This document shows, piece by piece, positions 33,721 through 43,641 of a stretch of 64,000 nt of DNA. Numbering within the stretch: position 1 is the stretch's first letter; every line of letters begins with the position of its first letter. This DNA comes from Marchantia polymorpha subsp. ruderalis. Lineage: Eukaryota; Streptophyta; Marchantiopsida; Marchantiales; Marchantiaceae. The stretch spans positions 22,638,001-22,702,000 of the forward strand of contig AP031358.1 in the NCBI GenBank assembly GCA_037833965.1, in the 5' to 3' direction. The translations under genes were made by a program, and so were the position numbers. The notes under the pieces were generated by a model. The model saw only the letters and a list, made by a program, of their open reading frames with translations, made no database searches and was not told the origin of the DNA.

Positions 33721-34420
33721 TCACAAGCAAAATGAAACGTGTAGAATAGCCCACACCTTGATTGACATGTTTGGGGTGAGCTTCATATCACCCCTGAAGA
33801 GTGTAGTGGGAGAAACTAATCTGGACTTGACAGCTCCTAGCATAGTAGTGTAACTTTCCACGAGTACAAAGTCTCCCAAGGTATCATAAGCCAAACTTCT
33901 CAATAGGAATTCGTTCTCCTCACTTACTTTGGACTCCAGTGCTCCATTCTCCCCTTTAAGGCAAATAACAACGACATCCAAGATTATATTGTTCATCTGC
34001 AGTTGATTATCAAGAAGTTCCACCTCCTCAGATTTAATCCCTTCCTCAGGTTCCTTCACAGGAGATTCATCATCCACTCTAAGATAAATTCGATGGGTGC
34101 TTCCGGATCCTAATGCCACTTTTTTCACTATCAAGTCCATAGCGATCACAACAGCATCCAAAACTACCAGGTAGTTAAGATAGTTCAAAGTATTTCTCTG
34201 TCAAAATGAAAGGTTTCCTACATAGCGCAATATGAGCAGAAACCGCAATGATAACATGCCGAGAAGTATACAATCATTTGGCCCATACTCCTTATAGAAC
34301 TGGTCCACAGCTTGGGCGAGTTCCTCCGATACGGATGCAATAGGCCTGGACACCACAATGTCCTTGTACTCGCCTAGTTCAGAACTGAGCTCATTGTCTA
34401 TCTGTATCGGAAAAAAAGGT
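33721..34420 (-). other. Possible coding relic, unrecognised
   Basis: Two minus-strand open stretches look coding by composition. One lies at about 34420-34210 (contains GEYKDIVVSRPIASVSEELAQ). The other runs from about 34188 to 33721 (contains SEENEFLLRSLAYDTLG). Stops and a break separate them. I do not recognise a family. Because they lie within the apparent trihelix intron on the opposite strand, they may be a captured or nested fragment. Confidence 0.3.
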
Positions 34421-34471
34421 AGGACTTAGCACAAGCGTAATGATTTTTCCATCTTAAGTTTAGGAAAGTAT

Positions 34472-34513
34472 GAATATATCGCTGTAAATCATCTGATTCA
34501 CAGCGATATATTC
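34472..34513. repeat. Short perfect hairpin (14-bp arms)
   Basis: The arms gaatatatcgctgt and acagcgatatattc flank a 14-nt loop containing aatcatctgatt. This is the second such hairpin in the same putative intron, and the loop shares the atcatctgattc-like core found near 33341-33350 (atcagatgat on the other strand). Confidence 0.6.
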
Positions 34514-36308
34514 CTACTCTCTCAACTCAAATCTTTGGTCTTGCTCTAAGTTTATGACTGATAACAAGTAGATACTTCAAGTAGATTACATATGAGGTAT
34601 TACGGTGTTATTCCTCGATGCCTTTTCTCTTCTTTACGATCTGAGTTCAGACCCCGAGAAGCCTCAAAAGTATTAAGTTGCAAAACAAATTTTCATTTTT
34701 TTCTCATAGTTTTATTGTATGTGTTGTGACTAACCAGAGTGTAAGCTGGAAATATATCTATGTCAATTCACAAGTATTGGTCTTGCACCACGTAGTATTT
34801 CACACATATTTTCACGTTTTGCAAGAATAGTATCCACATTATATGGTCTATGTACTTTATGAAGAGCAAGATGCACTCTCCATTCTTTGGTTCTATTTTC
34901 ATTCGGCTTGTTTGAAGTATACTTGAATGCTGTTGTATTTCATCCCATTATTTCCCTTGCTGAAAGACTATCGATATCTCAAGATGTTGCTTCTGCTTTG
35001 AATACTTTCTGTATGATTGCCTTGATAATCCGTCAACCTCTTCAGATTGAAGTCTTTTGCATGTTTCGGGCCTACATTTTTATTGCATGACAGTTTCAGT
35101 ACATGGGGGAGTGCCTAGATAGTGCCGTGATACTGTACATGATCAGAAACAGTGTACTAAAAGAAGGATATGCCCACAAAGCTTATTTCAGTGAGTTAGT
35201 AATTCGTTGTATGTTAATTCTACTTGTTTGTGTTTTTTAATACACTCTTATGCTTTTCTGTTTTGTTCAAGTGTTGATAATTGGTCACGGCTTCACACGA
35301 AGCTTGTGTTAATGTGTCTTGATTTTAATAAAGACGGTGAAGCATGTAGAAAAATGTGGAGTTCCACCTATAACGAATACAAAGAAAACAAGGCGATGAA
35401 TATGAAGTCGGGATCCCAACGATCGGAGAAATGCCAATGGTATCTCTTGGTGGACAAGTTTATGTTTGATAGGACAAACGTTGTTTCACTTGCCCATGCC
35501 GATGTTATGAACGGAGCTCGACTGAAGTGCAACGTCACTTCGGAGACAAATACAACGGAGCAAAAAAGTGGGGAGAGTTCATCAAAATCACCGGAGCCTA
35601 AACGAAGAGGGTATTTGTTTTTGGAAAGATGTCTTGGAGAGTTGAAAGAGAGTAGTAAGATTATGCTAGATAGTTTGAAGAGCAATGATGATATAAAAAT
35701 TGCTTTATTAATGAGTATGCAAAAAACCATGGAGAAATTGGTTGATAAACTCTAGATGGAGATGAATTTAGGTGGACAGTATGTCAGAGAAATGGACTCT
35801 AGATTATTCTTTATGTCTTCACGTCATGAAGTGACAATGTGATCTTCATACTAGTAAATTGCCGATGTTTTTTTGTGGTTTTTTCAAACCTTTTGAGTTC
35901 TTTTTGTTTCTTTTTTCAAGAATTGAAGTTGGTTGATTCTTCCAGCACTTTTGAGCTTGCTCTCCCATAGCATAATGTATGTATTCATTTGTACAGAGTT
36001 GATCACCTTGGATCCATCATCAATTTGAAGCATATACAAGGTAAAATAGTGAGTTTAAAGTGTGTTGAATGCGCATGGAATTTAAAGTGAAAATACAATT
36101 TTCTGATTATGAAGCATGTACTCGGATCAGTAGATGTGGATTTTATTTTATATAGATATTGCATTGATCCTCATAACAGATGTCTAAGGCCACAAGTCTA
36201 AGTAGTTCACTAAAAACGTTACTACTTGTTAGCTTCAAAAAATGCATCAAACATCAAATACTAGGCTAGGCTACTCAACGTTCTTGGAAATGTTTCCGCC
36301 ACACACTC

Positions 36309-36454
36309 TCATGTTTTTGCCATCCACAAACTATTGGCAATGCCGTTCCGCCTTGCAGACAACTCTTTTACAGTTTTAACTCTAGTTGTCATTGAAATTT
36401 GAATTTCTTTTGCGATCTCATGTTTGAAGTACTTCAATGTTTCTCGAGAGTTGT
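36309..36454 (-). pseudogene. PIF/Harbinger transposase, C-terminal piece (beyond the chromovirus)
   Basis: Reading the minus strand across the chromovirus target site, the transposase frame broken at 42519 continues in the same frame here to a TGA at 36309-36311. The segment is basic and helical (e.g. YFKHEIAKEI, KELSARRNGIANSLW). The gttgt target duplication occurs at both element edges (36450-36454 and 42515-42519). This shows that the chromovirus inserted into the transposase gene. Confidence 0.75.
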
Positions 36455-36873
36455 TGTAACACTAGGGTTTAGAGAGAAGTTCACTCGAAGATAGAAACGT
36501 AAACTCTGAAGATGAGAGATACCAACAATGGTTCTCCTCTCCCTTATATAGCTCTCACCAACAAGTACAAGGTGATAAGATCTAATCCCCACCATCCATC
36601 CCACTCCTAGTGGATGGATGATGTGGCGGATAACCCTAACAAGCACACGGATTGCTGACGTGGCGCACCCAACTAACACACTAACTAACACACTCATCAT
36701 TACCTACAAGCACACGGATTGCTGACGTGGCACTGTCAACTAACACATCCACTCTGTACCTACCAAGTGCGCGGATCGCTGATGTGGCAGCTATGACTAG
36801 TGCACACTAAAGTATCTACAACCATATTCAGAGTAACCTCTACTTTAGTTCTAACTAACTAAAGATGGTTACA
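36455..36873 (-). repeat. Chromovirus 3' LTR
   Basis: 419 bp, same length and apparently the same sequence as 42096-42514. It carries a TATA-like tatatag (about 36545) and three tandem units near 36641, 36708 and 36765, each containing tgctgacgtggc or the variant cgctgatgtggc. Confidence 0.95.
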
Positions 36874-36888
36874 AACCTCCCTCCTTTT
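36874..36888 (-). promoter_or_regulatory. Polypurine tract
   Basis: On the minus strand, aaaaggagggaggtt lies immediately before the 3' LTR. This is the expected plus-strand primer position in reverse transcription. Its 5' end overlaps the pol stop codon region (TAA at 36887-36889). Confidence 0.88.
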
Positions 36889-37981
36889 AAGATGCAACGT
36901 CCTCGTTGCACATACGTTCAAACTCCTGAACTATCAAAGGTGCATTTGCTAAATTTTTAGCTGGTTCCCAAGTTGATTCATACGATGGATAGCCTTTCCA
37001 TTGAATCAAATACTCTACTTTGGGATATTTATGACCTCGAATTCGTTTCTTGAGTATCTTTTCTACTTCAAACTCCTCATGATCTGCTATCAAGGTTGGA
37101 AGAGGAGGTGGTGCTGGTTGGTTGGTGAATTGTGTTGGTCGTGGTACATGTTTTCGCAATCGTGACACATGAAATACTGGATGTATTTTCATATGTGACG
37201 GAAGTTCCAACTTGTATGACACTTCACCAACACGCTTCAAAACCAAAAATGGACCAATGAACCTAGGGTTTAACTTTGGTGTTCCTACAAGAGACAAATT
37301 CGTTGTAGATAACCAAACATGATCTCCAACCTCAAAAATCACTTCTCTACGATGAGCATCGGCATGCTGCTTTTGCCGATTTTGAGCTATCACCAACTTC
37401 TCCTTGGCCTGATGTAGTCCTCGGTGAATATGCTCCACGAATTCGTTGACGGCTGCAACTTTGGTCGAAAACTCCTCTCCTTTAGGAAGTCTCATCAAAC
37501 TTGAAGGAGTGATCGGATGAGCTCCATACATAAGAAAAAATGGAGACACTTTTGTGGATGCATTAACAGAATTGTTATATGCAAATTCCACAAGTGGCAA
37601 AAGGTTGTCCCACTCTTCTTGCTCTTCTAATGTGAAGGCTCGTAGCATATCCTCTATGGTTCTATTTGCCCTCTCAGTTTGTCCATCAGTTTGAGGATGA
37701 TAGGCCGTTGACATTGCTAGTTTTGTTTTGAAAAAACTAAACAAAGTTTTCCAAAATAAACTAGTGAAGTGAGTACCTCTATCCGTGATTAACACTTTGC
37801 TTAAGCCATGATTTACAAAAATTGCATCTAGATACAATTGAGCTAGTTGTGGAGCTGTTACTGTTTTTGTGGTTGGCATGATGTGAATCATCTTGCTCAA
37901 TTTGTCCACAAAAACCACCACTGAATCATGTCCTAACAAAGTCCTTGGTAACTCACATACAAGATCCATGGTGACATGTTC
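36887..37981 (-). CDS. pol: Chromovirus pol, integrase core and chromodomain (downstream of in-frame UGA)
   Basis: This continues the pol frame after the UGA at 37982-37984. Integrase catalytic residues are visible: D in MDLVCELP, D in ITDRGTHF and E in [12 protein letters not shown] (the DD35E triad). The C-terminus carries a chromodomain with [28 protein letters not shown] and a final helix. Chromodomains of this class are thought to steer integration to particular chromatin. An ATG occurs four codons after the UGA, but separate initiation would be unusual for this family. More likely the ORF was contiguous with the upstream part until the nonsense change. Confidence 0.93.
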   Translation of the reverse strand, partial: EHVTMDLVCELPRTLLGHDSVVVFVDKLSKMIHIMPTTKTVTAPQLAQLYLDAIFVNHGLSKVLITDRGTHFTSLFWKTLFSFFKTKLAMSTAYHPQTDGQTERANRTIEDMLRAFTLEEQEEWDNLLPLVEFAYNNSVNASTKVSPFFLMYGAHPITPSSLMRLPKGEEFSTKVAAVNEFVEHIHRGLHQAKEKLVIAQNRQKQHADAHRREVIFEVGDHVWLSTTNLSLVGTPKLNPRFIGPFLVLKRVGEVSYKLELPSHMKIHPVFHVSRLRKHVPRPTQFTNQPAPPPLPTLIADHEEFEVEKILKKRIRGHKYPKVEYLIQWKGYPSYESTWEPAKNLANAPLIVQEFERMCNEDVAS

Positions 37982-40339
37982 TCACCGCTGTTCGGGAATA
38001 GGAAGAGGCTGTAATAAACCCGCTGGTTTTTGATTACTTGCCTTGTTTTGTTGACAAGCAACACAACTTCGAACATAAGACTCCACATCCTCACGTATTT
38101 TGGGCCAATAGTACACTCGTTGTATACTCTCCACGGTTTTCTCCACTCCCACATGACCTGCAATGGCTGTATCATGACTTTCTGCCAAAATCATTGTGCG
38201 CAAATCGTGATCTTGTGGAATCCATATACGCTGATTGTAAAACGTCAAACCTCGAGATTTCTCTGCCTTTCCAGTTTGTAGTGCCCGAGTGATCTCTTCA
38301 TCCTCCTTTGTGGCTTGTGACATCTTGCTCCACCAATCCGCCTGAATTTTCACTTCTGCAACATGATTCAAACAAGGCATGCGTGTGAGAGCATCTGCAA
38401 GTTGCTTCTTTCCCTCCACGTACACAATCTTCATGTTGAAGCGTTGACGCCACTCTGCCCATCGAATTTGTCGTTTGGACAGATCCTTCTGAGTTTCCAA
38501 ATAAACCAAGGGTTTATGATCAGTCTCCACCACAAACTCCTTGTCACCCAAATAATGCTTCCAATGTTTGGTTGCCAACACGATAGCTAACTCCTCTCGT
38601 TCTGTCGTGTGATAATTTTGTTCCGCCGCCACCAACTTTCGAGAATAGAAAGCAACTGGATGCCATCCATCCTCCCGTTCTTGTTGAAGTATGCCACCTA
38701 TTGTTGTACTTGATGCGTCAGTGGCCAACTTGATAGAACGGTTAGGATCATACCACTTGAGAATAGGTGCGTGTAACAAAGCATCTTTCAATGCTTGAAA
38801 AGCTAACTCTTGAGCTGTTCCCCATCTCCACTTTTGACCTTTCCCTAACATGGAAGTCAAGGCCTGAGCTAGTCGAGCAAAACCTTTCACAAATCTACGA
38901 TAGAATCCAGTGAGCCCTAGAAAACTTTTCAATTGAGTTTGATCCTCAGGTGCTATCCATTTCTGAATGGCATCTATCTTCTCACTCATCACTTGGATTC
39001 CTGTAGCTGTAACTCTATGACCCAAGTAATCTACTTCTGACTTGCCAAATTCACATTTTGAAGCTTTGGCATACAATTGATTGTCTCTTAAAACTTGAAG
39101 TACCTCTCGTAAATGACTTCTATGATCACTCAAAGTTTTGCTATACACCAATATATCATCTAGAAAAACAATGACAGATTTATCTAGATAAGGGCGAAAG
39201 ATATCATTCATCAATCCCATGAATGTAGCTGGTGCATTAGTGAGACCAAAAGGCATCACCAGATACTCAAAGTGTCCATACCTAGTACGAAAAGCTGTCT
39301 TGTGAACATCTTCATCTGCAATTCGAATTTGATTGTAGCCGCTTCTCAAATCTAGCTTGGTGAAGTACTTCGCTCCTTGAAGTTGATCAAACAAATCATC
39401 CATACGAGGTAATGGATATTTGTTTTTCACCGTTTGCTGATTCAACCCGCGATAATCGATACATAGTCTCATGAATCCATCCTTCTTCTTCACAAAGAGT
39501 ACTGGAGCTCCATAAGGTGAAACACTTGGTTGAATGAATCCCTTGCTCAACATCTCCTCCACTTGAGCTTTGCATTCTTCCAATTCGTTTGGAGCCAAAC
39601 GATATGGAGCTTTGCAAGTTGGTGTACTTCCAGGTATCACCTCAATCTTGTGATCTACTCGCCTTTTTGGTGGTAATCCTGCAGGTAGATCATCTGGAAA
39701 AACATCTTTATACTCCATAAAAATGTCGTTCAAGGACTCCGGGATGTAAGGTTTGTCCGTGGACCCAATATCTCTTATAAGTCCAAGGAAACATACATCA
39801 TCTCTAGAAATGGATGCTGTACCCATCACAAAGAGGGGTAAATTCCTATTCTGAGATCTAATTCTATCTCCATAGATCTTCCATCCACTACTTGTAATCA
39901 CTTTTCTTCTCCAATCTACCTTCGGATTATATTGTTCCATCCATGGCATTCCAAGGATGACATCATATCGAGCTAAACGAATTACTCTCCATTCAATGCT
40001 CTCCTTGTATCTACCTATGGATAATTCTACACTCCGTGGAAGTGTTTCTATCACTTCAGTTTGCCCGTTTGGCAATTCAACTTCTTCACTCACGTCCTTT
40101 ATCAACATCAAACCTAACTTCATAGCAACACTCCTTGATAGAAAATTCTCAGTTGCTCCAGGATCAATTAAAACTCTCACCTTGTGTCCTTCCATGAAAC
40201 CATCAGTGACAATGAGTTGAGCTTGCTTCTTACTCCTTCCATGAGCTCCCAACCATTGCCTTCTTCCAACCTCGCCTTTTCTTCGCTTTGTAGAACCAGT
40301 AAGGCCGCGAGGCAAGATTACTGGTGATCTTCGTTTCCC
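37982..40339 (-). CDS. pol: Chromovirus pol: protease, reverse transcriptase, RNase H, integrase zinc finger
   Basis: The frame is open from the slippery heptamer at 40339 and does not begin with ATG (the first candidate start is TTG at 40315), which fits synthesis as a Gag-Pol fusion. Protease has [11 protein letters not shown], with Pro where Ser/Thr is more usual after the catalytic Asp. RT shows [28 protein letters not shown] and the FLDDILVY catalytic box. RNase H has [12 protein letters not shown] and VETDHKPL. The integrase HHCC finger has GHVGVEKT and CVACQQNK. The frame ends at a UGA where related elements carry a conserved Trp in the P-W-E-H segment before the integrase core. Confidence 0.95.
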   Translation of the reverse strand, partial: GKRRSPVILPRGLTGSTKRRKGEVGRRQWLGAHGRSKKQAQLIVTDGFMEGHKVRVLIDPGATENFLSRSVAMKLGLMLIKDVSEEVELPNGQTEVIETLPRSVELSIGRYKESIEWRVIRLARYDVILGMPWMEQYNPKVDWRRKVITSSGWKIYGDRIRSQNRNLPLFVMGTASISRDDVCFLGLIRDIGSTDKPYIPESLNDIFMEYKDVFPDDLPAGLPPKRRVDHKIEVIPGSTPTCKAPYRLAPNELEECKAQVEEMLSKGFIQPSVSPYGAPVLFVKKKDGFMRLCIDYRGLNQQTVKNKYPLPRMDDLFDQLQGAKYFTKLDLRSGYNQIRIADEDVHKTAFRTRYGHFEYLVMPFGLTNAPATFMGLMNDIFRPYLDKSVIVFLDDILVYSKTLSDHRSHLREVLQVLRDNQLYAKASKCEFGKSEVDYLGHRVTATGIQVMSEKIDAIQKWIAPEDQTQLKSFLGLTGFYRRFVKGFARLAQALTSMLGKGQKWRWGTAQELAFQALKDALLHAPILKWYDPNRSIKLATDASSTTIGGILQQEREDGWHPVAFYSRKLVAAEQNYHTTEREELAIVLATKHWKHYLGDKEFVVETDHKPLVYLETQKDLSKRQIRWAEWRQRFNMKIVYVEGKKQLADALTRMPCLNHVAEVKIQADWWSKMSQATKEDEEITRALQTGKAEKSRGLTFYNQRIWIPQDHDLRTMILAESHDTAIAGHVGVEKTVESIQRVYYWPKIREDVESYVRSCVACQQNKASNQKPAGLLQPLPIPEQR
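40295..40339 (-). promoter_or_regulatory. Putative -1 programmed ribosomal frameshift signal (gag/pol)
   Basis: On the minus strand, gag reads ...TCG GGA AAC GAA GAT CAC CAG TAA. G GGA AAC is therefore a canonical X XXY YYZ heptamer in the zero frame at 40339-40333. A 7-nt spacer (40332-40326) is followed by an 8-bp perfect stem, accagtaa with ttactggt (40325-40318 and 40302-40295), around a 15-nt loop. The gag stop lies within the stem. Slipping back one base gives GGG AAA CGA AGA..., which is exactly the open pol frame with no stop. Function is inferred, not shown. Confidence 0.82.
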
Positions 40340-41481
40340 GAAACTGCTTCCTCCACCTCTTCATACTCTATCCCCTCCATATTGTTGAACGGTCGTCGCT
40401 GCATGGGCCGTCCTCCTTGTTGTGTCGGCCGAACTCGACAAAACTTGGCTATGTGACCCATTCGTCCACATGCATAGCATTGGCGATTGTCACGAACTCC
40501 AGCTCCTCCTCGAACCATTCCATTATTTGCATAACCTTCTTGCAAATTTGGAACTCCTGGTCGCCTAATCTCACCTCCAAATCTTGGTGGTGGTCCTCTT
40601 GTTGGTGCAAAACCTTCTCTACGTCGAAGGTTTCCCAACTCCATCGGTGTTGGACCAGATGGATCTCTAAAATTGCTCACTGGTTCACCGTGTGTGACAC
40701 CAAAAGCACCTGAAATTCGTTGAGCAATCGCGATTGCTTCATTCACAGTAGATGGATTGCTTACCATCACCTCCTTTCGAATTCGATCTTTCAAGCCTCG
40801 TTTGAACACGTCCAAGGCTTCAGCTCCACTCATATCCATGATAGATACTTGAAGATCACGAAATTCTTCAATGTACTCATGAATACCTCCTTTCTGCTTC
40901 AGATCCCACAACTTCATTCTTGCAGTTTGAAGAGAATCCACCGCTTGAAAATTTTGCAGAAGTCCTTCTTGCATTCCACTCCACGAAATGGTAGCACCTC
41001 GTTCTGAAAGCATTCTCTCCCATGTTGTGTACCATGTGAGAGCCTTATCCGTAAGATAAGATCTCATGAACATTCCTGCAATATAATCAGAAACATGAAA
41101 ATGGGATAAATGAATATTCATCCTCATAATCCATCCCTCTAACACTCCCATTGCTCTACTCCCTTTGTAAGCTTCCACCTTACACGATTTTCCCATTCGA
41201 AGCAAAAGATTTGCTTGATCTTCAATCTCTTGAAGACGTCTCCTATTTGCCTCTGCTGCATCAATAGGAGTTGGTTCTGGCTGAACTTGGGAAGCTTGAA
41301 CTTGAGGTTCAACTTCCATCTCTCCAACTCTCTCTCTCTCTACTTTCTCACTCTCTAATGCGAAGATTTTATCTTCCATGGCTTGCTGCTTGGTATGCCC
41401 ATCTACTATTGCTTTTCTCAACTCCTTCATCTCCGCCATGATTACATTGAGAACCTCACCCATATCAATTGATGTTCCCAT
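40318..41481 (-). CDS. gag: Chromovirus gag (capsid-nucleocapsid)
   Basis: A 387-codon frame from ATG 41481 to TAA 40318. The N-terminal part is helical and charged, with a coiled-coil-like stretch over residues 10-55. The middle contains the Retrotrans_gag type segment ([35 protein letters not shown]). Near the C-terminus is one CCHC zinc knuckle ([14 protein letters not shown]) in a basic, Gly/Arg-rich nucleocapsid region. Gag assembles the virus-like particle and packages RNA. The stop lies in the putative frameshift stem. Confidence 0.95.
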   Translation of the reverse strand: MGTSIDMGEVLNVIMAEMKELRKAIVDGHTKQQAMEDKIFALESEKVERERVGEMEVEPQVQASQVQPEPTPIDAAEANRRRLQEIEDQANLLLRMGKSCKVEAYKGSRAMGVLEGWIMRMNIHLSHFHVSDYIAGMFMRSYLTDKALTWYTTWERMLSERGATISWSGMQEGLLQNFQAVDSLQTARMKLWDLKQKGGIHEYIEEFRDLQVSIMDMSGAEALDVFKRGLKDRIRKEVMVSNPSTVNEAIAIAQRISGAFGVTHGEPVSNFRDPSGPTPMELGNLRRREGFAPTRGPPPRFGGEIRRPGVPNLQEGYANNGMVRGGAGVRDNRQCYACGRMGHIAKFCRVRPTQQGGRPMQRRPFNNMEGIEYEEVEEAVSGNEDHQ

Positions 41482-41498
41482 GCTTTCTCACAATCCCT

Positions 41499-41961
41499 CT
41501 AATACAAAGTGAGTATAATCACTATGTGACCTCTCAACAAAGGAGTCACAAAAGGTGCAGGTGACTCTATCACAGCTCTATAGTACTCCTCTCCATAATT
41601 CCTCACAAGAAAATCTCTCCATATCCTCTTCTGTCTATATACTGTTCTAATCTCTACATAAGTGCTGAATCGAACCGGGACAAATGGTTCGCGATTCAAA
41701 TCCATGAAACAATCAGTATAGAATGTATATAGTACAATCCCAAGTCTCTCCATAAGTAACTATTGGAAGAATCAGTGGCACTCTTGACTCCATCACTCTA
41801 GTCATAAAATCTGCACCCCAACAAGCCACAAGGTACATCCGAAAATGATGTTTCTCCATGCAACGAAGGTGAATATCGAATAGGTTAGGAATTGGCCAGT
41901 GCGGTACTGGATTCCTGTCAATCCCGTCCATATCTGCAAAAACACAATTTCCCCCTTCCAC
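41499..41961 (-). other. Two overlapping, mutually similar leader ORFs upstream of gag
   Basis: The 600-nt leader contains two minus-strand frames, 41961-41713 (82 aa) and 41753-41499 (84 aa), in different frames and overlapping. Their products look related: both have a proline-rich start (RNPVPHWPIP and NREPFVPVRF), a similar-length middle, then FMTRVMESRVPLILP versus YYRAVIESPAPFVTP. This suggests an internal duplication. They may be accessory or upstream ORFs, or the remains of a longer N-terminal extension. I do not recognise a domain. Confidence 0.4.
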
Positions 41962-42082
41962 CTCTCTCTACATGCAGATGAATGACCTCTGCCAGCCTCT
42001 ATACACTCTCAAGACTACACTCCATCATCACTCACTTGCTATTCCATGAGGGGTAATCCACACTCAAGGAAAGAGCAAGGTC

Positions 42083-42094
42083 GCTCTGATACCA
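42083..42094 (-). promoter_or_regulatory. Primer-binding site (initiator-Met tRNA)
   Basis: On the minus strand, tggtatcagagc sits one base inside the 5' LTR. It is complementary to the 3' end of plant initiator-Met tRNA and is the standard minus-strand primer site. Confidence 0.93.
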
Positions 42095-42095
42095 T

Positions 42096-42514
42096 TGTAA
42101 CACTAGGGTTTAGAGAGAAGTTCACTCGAAGATAGAAACGTAAACTCTGAAGATGAGAGATACCAACAATGGTTCTCCTCTCCCTTATATAGCTCTCACC
42201 AACAAGTACAAGGTGATAAGATCTAATCCCCACCATCCATCCCACTCCTAGTGGATGGATGATGTGGCGGATAACCCTAACAAGCACACGGATTGCTGAC
42301 GTGGCGCACCCAACTAACACACTAACTAACACACTCATCATTACCTACAAGCACACGGATTGCTGACGTGGCACTGTCAACTAACACATCCACTCTGTAC
42401 CTACCAAGTGCGCGGATCGCTGATGTGGCAGCTATGACTAGTGCACACTAAAGTATCTACAACCATATTCAGAGTAACCTCTACTTTAGTTCTAACTAAC
42501 TAAAGATGGTTACA
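42096..42514 (-). repeat. Chromovirus 5' LTR
   Basis: 419 bp, identical by eye to the 3' LTR. The minus-strand TATA-like box at about 42185-42192 (ctatataag) would place the U3/R boundary near 42155, leaving a short R-U5. Three tandem units with an ACGTGGC/TGACG core start at 42282, 42349 and 42406 and lie in U3. Confidence 0.95.
42184..42192 (-). promoter_or_regulatory. TATA box of the chromovirus 5' LTR
   Basis: The minus strand reads gctatataaggg here. This is the best core promoter match in the LTR and the only one at a sensible distance from the leader. The same box is present in the 3' LTR and is conserved in the old LTR relic at about 32093. Confidence 0.65.
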
Positions 42515-43641
42515 GTTGTCTTCAATTCCAGCAAGGCTATGTAAAGCATGGTTAGCCATCGCAAGCTTCTCTTGTCTCGCATGACCCGAAGGTGTCATAA
42601 GTGACAATCCGTTGTGCATTTCATCTGATGCCTCTTGCGACCACTCTGTTTTCCATAAGTTGTCTCCTATGATGATGCACATGTTATGTAAAACAAGTCA
42701 AGTACTCATCAACTCAGGCATGTTCTTCAGTTTCACGTCAAATTTTTTTAACAATATTCGCCACCTACCCTTAAGCATTTCAAATGCTCGCTCAATGCAC
42801 ATACGATTAGAACTTTGAACAAATTTCTAGTTGTATTTCTCTCGAGTTAGCTCGTCTTTATGACCTCTGAAGGAAGCTAACATCCAAGGGCGGCATGGGT
42901 AGGCCGCATCCCCAACCAAAGCATAAGGCGCAAGCTTTTCAACTTCGCAAAATTGGCAAATTGCGGTTCTTCCCCATAAGTTAGCGTCATGCATGGATTA
43001 GACTCATCTTATGTCAAAATTCCAAAATAGACACTTGCTAGATACAACACCCTGCAATAGTATAGAGTGAAATCCCTTACGATTGTAATAATCAGCCGCA
43101 TGTAGACTAGGTGCCACAATTGGTATGTGAGAACCATCCACCGCACCAACCACGTACGGTATTCCATGAATATCTTCAAACTCATTACCAAATTTATCCA
43201 TAGTGGTGGTGGAAGTTCACCTAATGAATTTCAAAGTAACAATTTCAAAGCATGAGTGAACTGATTAATAGCCTGTTGACTTGTTGATAGATCATTTCTC
43301 TATAAATCTGCAATGCTCTCCATGGAGTTACCTGTGGCCAATCTTGAGATGGAGACCGCCACCTTCACTTTAACTGGTATAGCCGAGCACATGTTGGTAT
43401 CTTATCTCTGCAATGAAGATGCAATAGTGGAACACAATAACTCAAAAGTGGAAACATCCATCTGCATGCAACTCTTGAACTCCCTCGCATTGAATGATCC
43501 AAGTAAGTTTTGATCAAAAAACCCAGGTTCACCCAACCCTCTATCATGGATCCATAAACGTTGAGATCTTATGACTTTCCCTAGCATGAATCTTTGCACC
43601 ATAATCGATATGCAATAGGTTTGTTGCCAGTTCCACATCAA
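42515..43641 (-). pseudogene. PIF/Harbinger (HARBI1-like) DDE transposase, main part, with stops
   Basis: The minus strand encodes a degraded transposase related to plant HARBI1-like proteins. Seen in order: LWIHDRGLGEPGFFDQ and CMQMDVSTFELLC (N-terminal helix region); VAVSISRLATGNSMESIADL ending at a TAG; FEDIHGIPYVVGAVDGSHIP (first catalytic D) with YYNRKGFHS; APYALVGDAAYPCRP (second D); and RMCIERAFEMLKGRWR (E). In-frame stops interrupt it at IADL*, after REKYN and after PELMST, and there are frame changes, so it is inactive. The frame runs into the chromovirus at 42519 and resumes at 36454. It is convergent with the trihelix ORF at 32.5-35.8 kb, and both probably belong to one element. 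Confidence 0.85.

Larger units (their letters stand above)
32484..35755 (+). pseudogene. Decayed PIF/Harbinger ORF1 (trihelix/Myb-like DNA-binding protein), split by a 2.3-kb intron
   Basis: PIF/Harbinger elements encode a Myb/trihelix-like protein that works with the transposase. The first part starts at ATG 32484 (MKSHGTPPYDF) and needs a frame change near 32700, then has in-frame stops near 32815 and 32835. It reaches the first half of the DNA-binding domain (KALWKDH, RGEMHSAFSAPPKQ) and ends at a good donor, CAAG|gtgagt, near 32944. The second part resumes after an acceptor near 35273 with NWSRLHTKLV, GEACRKMWSS, SGSQRSEKCQWY and an intact frame to the stop at 35755. The join is inferred from domain continuity. 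The damage makes this a pseudogene unless an alternative start rescues exon 2. Confidence 0.7.
36455..42514 (-). mobile_element. Ty3/gypsy chromovirus LTR retrotransposon, complete, 6,060 bp
   Basis: The element lies on the minus strand with TG...CA termini (TGTAAC...GTTACA). Its 419-bp LTRs at 36455-36873 and 42096-42514 look identical by eye, and a 5-bp gttgt duplication flanks it. The order is 5' LTR, PBS, about 600-nt leader, gag, pol (protease, RT, RNase H, integrase, chromodomain), PPT, 3' LTR. Integrase after RT/RNase H marks Ty3/gypsy, and the C-terminal chromodomain marks a chromovirus. Identical LTRs mean a very recent insertion. One in-frame UGA in pol is the only obvious lesion. 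Confidence 0.96.

Noticed and set aside
39957-41007. Plus-strand open frames opposite gag and pol
   Set aside because: They are antisense shadows of the retrotransposon genes.
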